Below are positions 1 through 7,721 of a stretch of DNA of 59,715 nucleotides, piece after piece (within the stretch, counting starts at the first letter, position 1; each line of letters starts with the position of its first letter). Source of the stretch: Euryarchaeota archaeon UBA438 (GTDB lineage: Archaea; Thermoplasmatota; Poseidoniia; Poseidoniales; Thalassarchaeaceae); the NCBI GenBank assembly GCA_002504435.1, contig DAQP01000008.1, positions 3,848 to 63,562 of the forward strand, read 5' to 3'. The position numbers and the translations under genes were made by a program. The notes under the pieces were generated by a model, which did no database searches, was not told where the DNA came from, and saw only the letters and a program-made list of their open reading frames with translations.

Positions 1-963
1 GATCTCTCGAACTGGTATGTCAGGAGATCCAGGAGGCGGCTCTGGGATGAAGGCGAGAGCTCTGACAAGAGGTCCTGCCAGCACACCCTGCATGAGGTCT
101 TGTTGATCGTCTGCAGGCTGATGGCACCAGTATCGCCTTTCATTCCAGATTCTATCCACAGGGGACTCACGGGATCCTCGGTGCACTTGGCTGATTGGCC
201 AGTAGGGTCTGAGTTGGTCGAGAGGAGCCTTCCGCCTACAGACGACATTCTTGAGAGGGAGATGGATCTGGTCAGGTCGCTGGCAGAGACTGGGAGGCGA
301 GTCAGGGTCGAGGCGGGGAGAAGGCAGAGACTCCCATGCAGGAGCGGTTGGATTGTCGGGGGCCCTGACATCTCCCAGTTCCATGAAATCCTTGCAGAGG
401 AATTGAATGTAGAGGAATTGACCACAGAAGACGATCTAGATAGATTCCAGAAAATCGAGGTCCATCCGAATAGAAAGGCCCTGGGTGCAAAATGCAGAGG
501 CGACCTTCCAGCAGTTCTCTCTGAAATCCAGAGTGCTGAGCCCGAGTCCCTGCTTCTCGAGATAGAGGCGGGAATAGCCGCTCTTGCTGGATACGAGATT
601 ACTTCGGATGACATAGAGATCAGGAGAGTAGAGAAGGATGGGTACGCGGCATCCACCCTGTCTGAATACGGGGATGTCTCACTGGTCCTTGACATGGGCA
701 TAGACGACGAGCTGCTTTCCAAGGGCCTCGCCAGAGACATCATCAGGAGGGTGCAAGCGAAAAGAAAGGAGCTAGACCTAGAAATCGAAGCAACAATTTC
801 GCTTTCTGTTTGGACTGATGGATTGGAACTTTCCGAGGGGGACTGGAACAGGCTTGTTTCTGAGACCCGGGCTAGCGATTTCTCAATGAACGAAGGGGAA
901 TTCCCCGCTAATTCCGAAAAATTCGATGTTGACGGGGTTTCTGTGAGATTCGTCATATCCTAG
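1..963 (+). CDS. ileS: Isoleucyl-tRNA synthetase, C-terminal part (5' end outside window)
   Basis: This is the end of cytoplasmic isoleucine-tRNA ligase, which charges tRNA-Ile. The reading frame is open from base 1, so the catalytic Rossmann domain lies upstream of the window. The first residues read DLSNWYVRRSRRRLW, the conserved start of the anticodon-binding domain in IleRS/ValRS/LeuRS enzymes. The later part has the IleRS-specific C-terminal domain, including GLARDIIRRVQAKRKELDLE. Its stop overlaps the 3' end of the convergent lipoprotein gene by four bases. The identification rests on family motifs; nothing suggests truncation other than the window edge. Confidence 0.95.
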   Translation, partial: DLSNWYVRRSRRRLWDEGESSDKRSCQHTLHEVLLIVCRLMAPVSPFIPDSIHRGLTGSSVHLADWPVGSELVERSLPPTDDILEREMDLVRSLAETGRRVRVEAGRRQRLPCRSGWIVGGPDISQFHEILAEELNVEELTTEDDLDRFQKIEVHPNRKALGAKCRGDLPAVLSEIQSAEPESLLLEIEAGIAALAGYEITSDDIEIRRVEKDGYAASTLSEYGDVSLVLDMGIDDELLSKGLARDIIRRVQAKRKELDLEIEATISLSVWTDGLELSEGDWNRLVSETRASDFSMNEGEFPANSEKFDVDGVSVRFVIS

Positions 964-2423
964 AACATTGGCGTCTGGGAAATATACTCCATTGGAAGCA
1001 TTAGCTCCAATCCGAAAAGTGGGTCTGGATCAGATGAGTCGTGATATGCAATGAAGGAGCCTCCATCCGGCAGAATCCCCATGCTGGCGAAGTCGAACCT
1101 GATGTCGTTGCCGGCACCAGATGTGGAGTCGAGGTCCCCCAGTCCCAGGTATGTCCTGTAGTCTGGGAGCATGCTATCTGAGAAGTCCCTCACATGCCAT
1201 GCCAGATCGACGTCGGGACCCGTAGAACTCTGATAGCGAACATTCAGTACGAACAAATCGTGAACACCATTGGAGTGGAATTCCCATTCCTCCAATTCGG
1301 TAGCCTCGGATGAGAGGTTGTAGGATTGGTTACTCCAGCTCTCCCCCCCATCCCATGAAATCATGTGTTTGAGGGAAGTTCCACCTGCAGACACGCAGTG
1401 CAGTGCAGTGGATGAATCGAATGCGCAGTACTGCGATGGAAGCGAGGACCCGTTCATGGTGACTCCGGTCCACCAATTAAGGGACGTGTCCAAGAACGCG
1501 TCCCTGCCATCTACGAAGTAATCTGGAAAGTATAAGCCGCCCGAAGGCACAGGGAAAGCCCTCATCTCCTTATGCGGCTTTGTGAAATCCCATTCGGGGC
1601 CTAATTCCTGTGGATCCAAGTCGACTTCCATGACATCAAGATTGTCGTCCCTGTCAGGGAAACCGAAATAATCGTAATTCAGGCCATCAGTAGAAATCTG
1701 CCCCCCTATGTTCTGAACTTGGTGCCAGAAGTTCGAAATCACTAGGCTGGCCCATGGCCCGTTGCCATACAGGCCCCCATTTATTGGGCCGACGACCTCC
1801 ACTTGCCATGATCTGTCATAGAAAGGCTCGGGGGTCCTGTTGAAGCACCAACTCCACTCCTCGTCCTCAGCATCATAAAGGAAAGCATAGAACTGATCAG
1901 CCCCGCTTGCGCTTGGATATGGGAACCATCCCATGGAAATCAAGTCGCCATTTGTCGCCTGGACTATGCTGCCCTCCCCTAGGCCCTCTTGACCGGGCAC
2001 GGTAGGCTTCGGCTCCATGCATCCTATCTGGGAGAAAATGGATGGCCTGTACTCTTTCCAAGTGTGCCCCCTGTCCTCGGACCATGTGGGGTATTCTCCG
2101 CCAAAGTTCAGAATCCACCCCTCCTTTGTAGCGGCAAGATAGTGTTCACAGCAGTTCCCCCCTTCGACGTTTCCGAACACGGCCCACGAGGAGTTTCCCC
2201 ATGTTTCATTTGAGAAAGGGTCGCCAGCCGTGAATGGTCTGACGCAAGGAGTGCTGGAGCATGAGTCGGTGTGACTTGAGGGCGAGTCGATGTATTCCAT
2301 CCCCTCGTTCCAATCAGGGCCGCTGTCTTCGGAACCCATTACTTGACTGAAACATCCTGAAAGAGAGGTGCTGGCGAGCATTATGGCCACAAGAGCCACT
2401 CGCCCTGCCATGCCACGCCCCAT
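960..2423 (-). CDS. Secreted lipoprotein with Asp-box (BNR) repeats
   Basis: The 487-residue product begins with a lipoprotein signal peptide: a hydrophobic stretch, then lipobox LSGC with the lipidated cysteine near residue 24. It is therefore probably anchored outside the membrane. Two Asp-box motifs, SEDRGHTW near residue 115 and SWDGGESW near residue 360, match the S-x-D-x-G-x-T-W pattern of sialidase-like beta-propellers. Several cysteines may form disulfides. Asp-boxes alone do not prove glycosidase activity, and I see no sialidase catalytic set, so the substrate is unknown. The ATG at 2423 was chosen because the signal peptide follows directly; ATG at 2411 is an alternative. It is transcribed divergently from the amidohydrolase fusion. 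Confidence 0.8.
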   Translation of the reverse strand: MGRGMAGRVALVAIMLASTSLSGCFSQVMGSEDSGPDWNEGMEYIDSPSSHTDSCSSTPCVRPFTAGDPFSNETWGNSSWAVFGNVEGGNCCEHYLAATKEGWILNFGGEYPTWSEDRGHTWKEYRPSIFSQIGCMEPKPTVPGQEGLGEGSIVQATNGDLISMGWFPYPSASGADQFYAFLYDAEDEEWSWCFNRTPEPFYDRSWQVEVVGPINGGLYGNGPWASLVISNFWHQVQNIGGQISTDGLNYDYFGFPDRDDNLDVMEVDLDPQELGPEWDFTKPHKEMRAFPVPSGGLYFPDYFVDGRDAFLDTSLNWWTGVTMNGSSLPSQYCAFDSSTALHCVSAGGTSLKHMISWDGGESWSNQSYNLSSEATELEEWEFHSNGVHDLFVLNVRYQSSTGPDVDLAWHVRDFSDSMLPDYRTYLGLGDLDSTSGAGNDIRFDFASMGILPDGGSFIAYHDSSDPDPLFGLELMLPMEYISQTPMF

Positions 2424-2467
2424 GAGTATGGGTTAGCAGAGTGCTATTTCGCACTTCGCACGTGATG

Positions 2468-2486
2468 CGCCCTGCGATGCAGGGCG
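2468..2486. promoter_or_regulatory. Perfect 8-bp inverted repeat in divergent promoter region
   Basis: CGCCCTGC, a three-base GAT spacer, then GCAGGGCG. It lies in the roughly 100-base gap between the start codons of two divergently transcribed genes for secreted proteins. It could be an operator dyad or an RNA hairpin ahead of the amidohydrolase-fusion start at 2523. Function is inferred from position only. Confidence 0.5.
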
Positions 2487-2522
2487 GTGGGGTTCAAAAC
2501 TGGGAGCGCTGCTTCGTTGGTC

Positions 2523-5126
2523 ATGCGCGCCTCTGTGATGACTGCCGCCCTCTTGATTGTAATAACCAGCTTAAGCCCGGCGATGCTGGCATCGGGCCAG
2601 AACACATCGGACGGCTCGTCCTCCTCCGATTCGATTTACATCAACGAAATCTATGTCTCACCGAATAGTGAGGCGTATGGGGGGGTAGACTGGAATGGGG
2701 ACGGCGAGATTAGTCGGTACTCTAACCAGTTCGTCGAGTTGCACAACCCATCTGAGGAGGCAGTGGACATCGGGGGCTGGTGGATTGACGACATAGCGGA
2801 CGGCGGTTCCCCCATGTGCAGCATTGCTTGGGGCACGGTAATTGATTCCGGGGCATACCTGGTATTCTACAGGGCGCAGACTAACATAGAGTTCGACTAC
2901 TTCGCTGGTGACACAGTCTCGATCCTTGACGGGTCTGGTTCGGTTGTTGATTCAGTCAGCTATGAGGCCGAGGATTCTGATTACGGGATACCTTACGGAT
3001 ACGATTCAAGTGGAACTTGGGCGAAGCTTTCGGAAGGGAGCCCGACCCCGGGAGGCTCAAACAGTGAGGAGTGGATCGGGGTTAACCACCTAATGGGCAA
3101 TTGTTACCCACCTCAGGACCACGTACACAATGGACAGTATGTACTCGAAGGCAGAGTTGTCACAATGGTAGCTCAGGATGATATCATTGACGATGGTAGG
3201 GTATTGGTCAGAGATGGGATGATAGAGGCCGTATGGAGTTCCTCGGAAGATGCTCCCGCTGCGGCTGAGGGGGTAGTGCACGTACCCACTAGTGGTACGA
3301 TTTACCCCGGATTTGTAGACCCTCACAATCATGCAAAGTACAACCTCATACCATTGTGGGATCATGGAACTGATGGGTGGGACAATAGATACCAATGGCA
3401 GTCATACTCTGGATACAGCGATGCTAAGGACATTGGATGCTCACTATACGACTCTTCAGCGATGAGATTTGCAGAATTGAGAGCGGTCGCTGGTGGCAAT
3501 ACCGCATTGCAGGGGAGTTCGACCTCCAATACTGACACTTTCGAGACGATGCTCGCTAGGAACATTGAGCTCTACAACTTTGGAGGGGATGATATCTGGA
3601 CCAAGGTGACTGAATTAGAATCGGACTATGAGGGGAATCACATCAAGGACGGGAATTCATCGGGGAACCTTGATGCCTGGTTCATCCACCTTGCCGAGGG
3701 GATAGATGAGTCCAGCAGAGCGGAGTTCGACGTACTTGTACAGAACGATCTACTTGTGGGAGAAATAGTGGTTATTCATGGGACTGGCCTGACCCAACCA
3801 GAGTTCTCAGCTTTGGGCGACGTCGGGGGTAGCCTCGCTTGGTCGCCGACATCCAACCTTCTGTTGTATGGTGAAACCACGGACATTGCCACGGCGAAGG
3901 CTGAAGGTGTCAACATAATGATCGGACCAGATTGGTCGCCTTCGGGCTCTAAGAGCTCTTTGCATGAGCTCAAGACCGCTGACTGGTGGGATGAAAACGT
4001 TCTTGGAGACATTTTCTCCGACTACGAATTGTTGCAGACGATAACGACGAATGTCGTAGACGCCATAGGTTGGTCAGAAAACACAGGGAGGATCCAAGAG
4101 GGGCTCGCTGCTGATTTGGTGGTGCTGGATACCTTCGAAGCAGATCCATATCGCAACGCGATAAATGCAGTGGATCCTGATATCCGACTGGTTGTGGTGG
4201 GTGGACTTCCAGTTTTCGGGGACGTAGATATCATGCAAGCTATGGATAACGAGGTAGAGGTTATCGAGGGTGATGGCTTCAGAAAGGCGACCGACATAAC
4301 CTATGATGGAGTCCCTGAGGCCCAGCAGACATTCGCAGAGATGTTTGCTTATCTGCAGGACTGTAATCAAGGAAAGAGCGTTCCAATTGAGTACCTATTC
4401 ACACTCGGTGATGATCGATACTTCGACGTTCTGAATCGTTCTCTGACATTCCAGAAAGACCGGTCGATTGACCTATGGTCAGATTATTACGACATTGAGC
4501 TTGACGAAAACGGCCACAGGGTAGGTGGCACAGTTGGTGGTGCCGAACCGATTGAGACCAATCTCACAGGAAACAGTGGAAACGGGGGCAACAATGCTCC
4601 GACTACACCCCCTCCGGACCTTCCAACTACTTTCCCCACGTTTGGCCCGAGAGGTGGCTCTATTCCGCATCCCACAACAATATCCGAGGGGATTCACATC
4701 GAAGAGTGCGTTTCGGGTGGAATACCAGATGCTGCGGAGGGGGAAATGATACTCTGCGGCTCGATCCTAGTAGTGATGCAGGACACTGAGGAGTGCATCT
4801 CCTCGTGGTTCATGACCCAGTTCTGTAACCTTGATGTGGCTGACGCATTTACGGTCCCAGGGAGGATTTGCACTGATGCCCTAGTTCCCTCCTCGAATGA
4901 AGACTGGGTAGAATGCAGGCATGACGTCGTTTTCGTGGAGGTTTCTTCTGATGGGCCTTCCGATAATCAGGGTGCGGAAGATACCGATGAGGAGTCCTGG
5001 ATGGACGGGCCATTTTATTGGGTAGCGATACTTGTCGCTTTGGCTGTGATAATTGGCTCTGTGGCCACCATTAACAACAACCTGAGAGAGCGTGTTATGG
5101 GTGATTCAAGCATAGAGGAAGAGTAG
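2523..5126 (+). CDS. Secreted lamin-tail domain / amidohydrolase fusion with C-terminal membrane anchor
   Basis: I use ATG 2523 because a clean signal peptide follows (MRASVMTAALLIVITSLS); an upstream in-frame GTG at 2487 would put a non-signal sequence in front. The order is signal peptide, a lamin-tail domain (about residues 40-175, with INEIYVSP, QFVELHNPS and WWIDD), an amidohydrolase of the cytosine deaminase/chlorohydrolase type (about 195-590), a cysteine-containing C-terminal region, and one membrane helix near the end (WVAILVALAVIIGSVATI) with a short acidic tail. Metal-site motifs visible are DPHNH, VVIHGTG and MIGPDWSPSG. GRIQEGLAADLVVLD is the usual end of such domains. The product should hydrolyse a C-N bond outside the cell while tethered; the substrate cannot be read from the sequence. 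Confidence 0.85.
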   Translation: MRASVMTAALLIVITSLSPAMLASGQNTSDGSSSSDSIYINEIYVSPNSEAYGGVDWNGDGEISRYSNQFVELHNPSEEAVDIGGWWIDDIADGGSPMCSIAWGTVIDSGAYLVFYRAQTNIEFDYFAGDTVSILDGSGSVVDSVSYEAEDSDYGIPYGYDSSGTWAKLSEGSPTPGGSNSEEWIGVNHLMGNCYPPQDHVHNGQYVLEGRVVTMVAQDDIIDDGRVLVRDGMIEAVWSSSEDAPAAAEGVVHVPTSGTIYPGFVDPHNHAKYNLIPLWDHGTDGWDNRYQWQSYSGYSDAKDIGCSLYDSSAMRFAELRAVAGGNTALQGSSTSNTDTFETMLARNIELYNFGGDDIWTKVTELESDYEGNHIKDGNSSGNLDAWFIHLAEGIDESSRAEFDVLVQNDLLVGEIVVIHGTGLTQPEFSALGDVGGSLAWSPTSNLLLYGETTDIATAKAEGVNIMIGPDWSPSGSKSSLHELKTADWWDENVLGDIFSDYELLQTITTNVVDAIGWSENTGRIQEGLAADLVVLDTFEADPYRNAINAVDPDIRLVVVGGLPVFGDVDIMQAMDNEVEVIEGDGFRKATDITYDGVPEAQQTFAEMFAYLQDCNQGKSVPIEYLFTLGDDRYFDVLNRSLTFQKDRSIDLWSDYYDIELDENGHRVGGTVGGAEPIETNLTGNSGNGGNNAPTTPPPDLPTTFPTFGPRGGSIPHPTTISEGIHIEECVSGGIPDAAEGEMILCGSILVVMQDTEECISSWFMTQFCNLDVADAFTVPGRICTDALVPSSNEDWVECRHDVVFVEVSSDGPSDNQGAEDTDEESWMDGPFYWVAILVALAVIIGSVATINNNLRERVMGDSSIEEE

Positions 5127-5129
5127 GTT

Positions 5130-6563
5130 TCACTCTATTCTCCATGTTGGCCCTTCGGCCCCGTCCTCAACTACTACACCCATGGAAATGAGCTCGTCCC
5201 TTATCTCGTCCGCCCTTGACCAGTTCTTCGACTGCCTCGCGGACTCCCTCTCTTCCAATAGGGCCTCTACGACCGAGGATATTTCAGAGCGGGCTGCTGC
5301 TTCTGTAGCGGTTATGGACAATGCCTTTTCATCAGAAGGAAGAATTCCGAGAACGTTGCCTGCAAACTCTGCGAGCCATCCTACTGCAGCAGAAATATCT
5401 GACTTATCGGAGTCAGACTCGATCATCTGTCTGAGTGATTTGGCGACTGTTTGAACTTCCACCAATGCTACTCGGGTGTTAAAGTCGTCATTCATCCCAG
5501 AGGAGAGTCTCTCGGCGGCTTCTGATAGGTGTCCGTTATCCGACCAGTCTCCTGATCCTGCCAGAGATAGGCCCTCTGAATAGGCCCTCAGCAACCTTCC
5601 ATGATTCAACCTAGAGTCTTCTATCATTACTGGGTTAAAGTCCACTGGCTGACGATATGGCGCATTTATCAGAGTATACCTGAGAACGAGTGGATCGACC
5701 TGCTGCAAGGCGTCTTTGACGGTCCAGAAGTTTCCTTCTGACTTACTCATCTTCTCTCCGTCGACGTTGATCATTCCATTGTGCAACCAATACTGGACAA
5801 CTGGTTCATGACCTAAACAGCATTCGGATTGGAAAATCTCTGCCTCATGATGAGGGAACATCAAGTCTGAACCCCCTCCGTGAATGTCGAATCTCTCACC
5901 TAGGTGTTTGAGAGACATTGCAGAGCATTCGATGTGCCAACCGGGCCTTCCAGGGCCCCATGGGCTATCCCAGCTTGGCTCTCCTGACTTGGCTGATTTC
6001 CACAGTGCAAAGTCCCTGTGGTCTCTCTTTCCCGATCCCGTCTCGTCAACCCTTCCTCCAGCTCCCTCTCTCACCATCTCCAATGTCTGCCCTGTCAATT
6101 GACCATATTTCTCGGGTGCTGTGTCTATTTCGAAGTAAACACCATCGTTGGCGACGTATGCGAATCCCTTGTCAATTAGATCGCCGATCATTTCTATGAT
6201 CTCAGGGATTGTCTCTGTGACGCGGGGGTATGCATCGGCCCTAATCACATTCAAGGCATCCATCACTTCGAAGTAGTCTTCGATATTCCTATTTGCAACT
6301 TCCAAGAAATCGACCCCCTCTTCGGAGGAGACGGCGATAATCTTGTCATCGATGTCTGTGAAGTTGGCGATGTAATTTACTTCTAGTCCGCTCTTACGAA
6401 TCCACCTAACGATTATGTCGAAGGCAACTGCCTGTCTAGCGTGCCCGATGTGGCTGGGAGAATATGGAGTAATCCCGCATGCATAGATGCCGATTTTACC
6501 CTCTATCAATGGAACTAGCTCGCGCTTTGTACGAGAACGAGTGTCGTATACCCTAAGCGCCAT
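5130..6563 (-). CDS. cysS: Cysteinyl-tRNA synthetase
   Basis: This is a class I synthetase that charges tRNA-Cys in the cytoplasm. The HIGH-type signature PYSPSHIGHARQAV lies near residue 35, and the KMSKS loop appears as EKMSKSEGNFW. The zinc-site elements ACGITPY near the N terminus, WHIECSAM and HHEAEIFQSE are present. At 477 residues it is full length for the family. Many methanogens lack or supplement this enzyme with the SepRS route, so a normal CysRS fits a non-methanogenic archaeon. The gene is convergent with the amidohydrolase fusion, with three bases between the stops, and starts a minus-strand run of unrelated genes. Confidence 0.96.
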   Translation of the reverse strand: MALRVYDTRSRTKRELVPLIEGKIGIYACGITPYSPSHIGHARQAVAFDIIVRWIRKSGLEVNYIANFTDIDDKIIAVSSEEGVDFLEVANRNIEDYFEVMDALNVIRADAYPRVTETIPEIIEMIGDLIDKGFAYVANDGVYFEIDTAPEKYGQLTGQTLEMVREGAGGRVDETGSGKRDHRDFALWKSAKSGEPSWDSPWGPGRPGWHIECSAMSLKHLGERFDIHGGGSDLMFPHHEAEIFQSECCLGHEPVVQYWLHNGMINVDGEKMSKSEGNFWTVKDALQQVDPLVLRYTLINAPYRQPVDFNPVMIEDSRLNHGRLLRAYSEGLSLAGSGDWSDNGHLSEAAERLSSGMNDDFNTRVALVEVQTVAKSLRQMIESDSDKSDISAAVGWLAEFAGNVLGILPSDEKALSITATEAAARSEISSVVEALLEERESARQSKNWSRADEIRDELISMGVVVEDGAEGPTWRIE

Positions 6564-6590
6564 CGGCCTTTCTGCTAGGCTTACCCGTCA

Positions 6591-7280
6591 TCAACCCCTC
6601 GCTGCTTCAACTAGGGCAGCGAACAGTAAGTCATGTCCCTTGCGTTCGGGGTGCCACTGAACTCCCAGACAGAATTTCTTGTCCCTTCTCTCGACCGCTT
6701 CGATTAGGCCGTCATGTTCGGCGGTTGCAGTAACGGTTAGTGATCCTGGGTCTGAGACCCCTTGGTGGTGTGTTGAGTTGACCATGAAAGAAGTCCCCAT
6801 GAGGCCTGCTAGAATCGAGTCTTTCTCGACGATGACACCATGATCCGTGGATTTCCCGTCATAACCGCCATGGCCCTCATGGCCGGGAGTGTCGTCGAGA
6901 TGCTGGTGTAGTGAACCTCCATGTGCTATGCTAAGAATCTGCATCCCCCTACAAACTCCAAGAAGAGGCATGTCCATTTCCAAGGCTGACGAAATTAGGG
7001 CAATCTCAGTTTCATCCTGCTCGGGGTAGAACTCCTTGGTCATAGGGCCCGGAACCTGCCCATACCTGGAAGGTGAGACGTCCGGCCCACCCGAGACAAT
7101 GAGTCCGTCGATGCTTTTCAGGAGTCGTGTCATGTCCCCTGCAGGGGGTATGATCAGAGGGATTCCACCTGCCTCGTCTATCATCGAAACGTATGCGGAT
7201 GGCAATATTGCTGCATGCCTCTGCCAGTTGCCATACTGGGTATCACGCATGAAACATGTGATACCGATTACTGGACGCAC
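6591..7280 (-). CDS. Class I glutamine amidotransferase, gamma-glutamyl hydrolase (peptidase C26/PuuD) type
   Basis: The 229-residue protein has the triad architecture of class I amidotransferases: nucleophile Cys110 in LGVCRGMQILSIAHGG and the distal QWHPERKG with histidine and glutamate. The N terminus (MRPVIGITCFMRD) and the SGGPDVSPSRYG segment match the PuuD/peptidase C26 family, which hydrolyses gamma-glutamyl compounds such as gamma-glutamyl-GABA. There is no synthetase partner nearby, so free-standing hydrolase activity is likely. The gene begins immediately after the stop of the small membrane protein gene, suggesting co-transcription. The substrate is unknown. Confidence 0.88.
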   Translation of the reverse strand: MRPVIGITCFMRDTQYGNWQRHAAILPSAYVSMIDEAGGIPLIIPPAGDMTRLLKSIDGLIVSGGPDVSPSRYGQVPGPMTKEFYPEQDETEIALISSALEMDMPLLGVCRGMQILSIAHGGSLHQHLDDTPGHEGHGGYDGKSTDHGVIVEKDSILAGLMGTSFMVNSTHHQGVSDPGSLTVTATAEHDGLIEAVERRDKKFCLGVQWHPERKGHDLLFAALVEAARG

Positions 7281-7688
7281 TCAAACACCTGATGATTCTC
7301 GGAGTTTCCGAGCGTGCCTGAAGGACATTATTCCTGCAGTCATGAAGATAGCCCCCATGAGGACCAATATTAGGTGGGAGCCTATTGCTAGATTGGATTT
7401 CTCTCCAATGTCAATTAGGCCTTGTACTCCACCCATAACCATCAGCAGGGCGACTATCATAGCTGCGTGCATGTAATGGTGGAGGTTCGCCTCGTTTCTC
7501 TCGGCCAATATTCCCAGAAGGAGAAGTGGCGCGCCTAGGAAGGCGGGAATCATGGCAGTGATTGATGGTGGGTCCGCACTCTGCAAGAAGTAGGCTGCTA
7601 AACCCCAGAGAACTAAGATTCCTCCAGCCAACTTAGCTAGATTTGGTACTGTCAAGCCTGAGAAAGTGAATGTGTCTTCCATGGCCAT
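7281..7688 (-). CDS. Small four-helix membrane protein, unknown function
   Basis: This 135-residue product has about four hydrophobic segments (around residues 18-35, 45-62, 73-92 and 103-122) and no recognisable catalytic motif. A histidine pair in ANLHHYMHAAM lies at the start of the third helix and may be a metal or heme contact, but that is only a suggestion. It sits directly against the downstream amidotransferase gene and behind the HdrD-like oxidoreductase gene, on the same strand. The start lies in a GGCCATGGCC palindrome; ATG at 7688 or 7682 could serve. I do not recognise the family. Confidence 0.7.
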   Translation of the reverse strand: MAMEDTFTFSGLTVPNLAKLAGGILVLWGLAAYFLQSADPPSITAMIPAFLGAPLLLLGILAERNEANLHHYMHAAMIVALLMVMGGVQGLIDIGEKSNLAIGSHLILVLMGAIFMTAGIMSFRHARKLRESSGV

Positions 7689-7721
7689 GGCCGGGCGTTC
7701 CCACTTATGACACTCACTATA

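Noticed and set aside
1..963. ileS fragment as a pseudogene
   Set aside because: The frame is open through base 1 with family motifs intact; truncation is due to the window edge.
2487..2505. tRNA T-loop-like GGTTCAAA
   Set aside because: No acceptor or anticodon stem can be formed around it, and it lies at the start of a coding gene.
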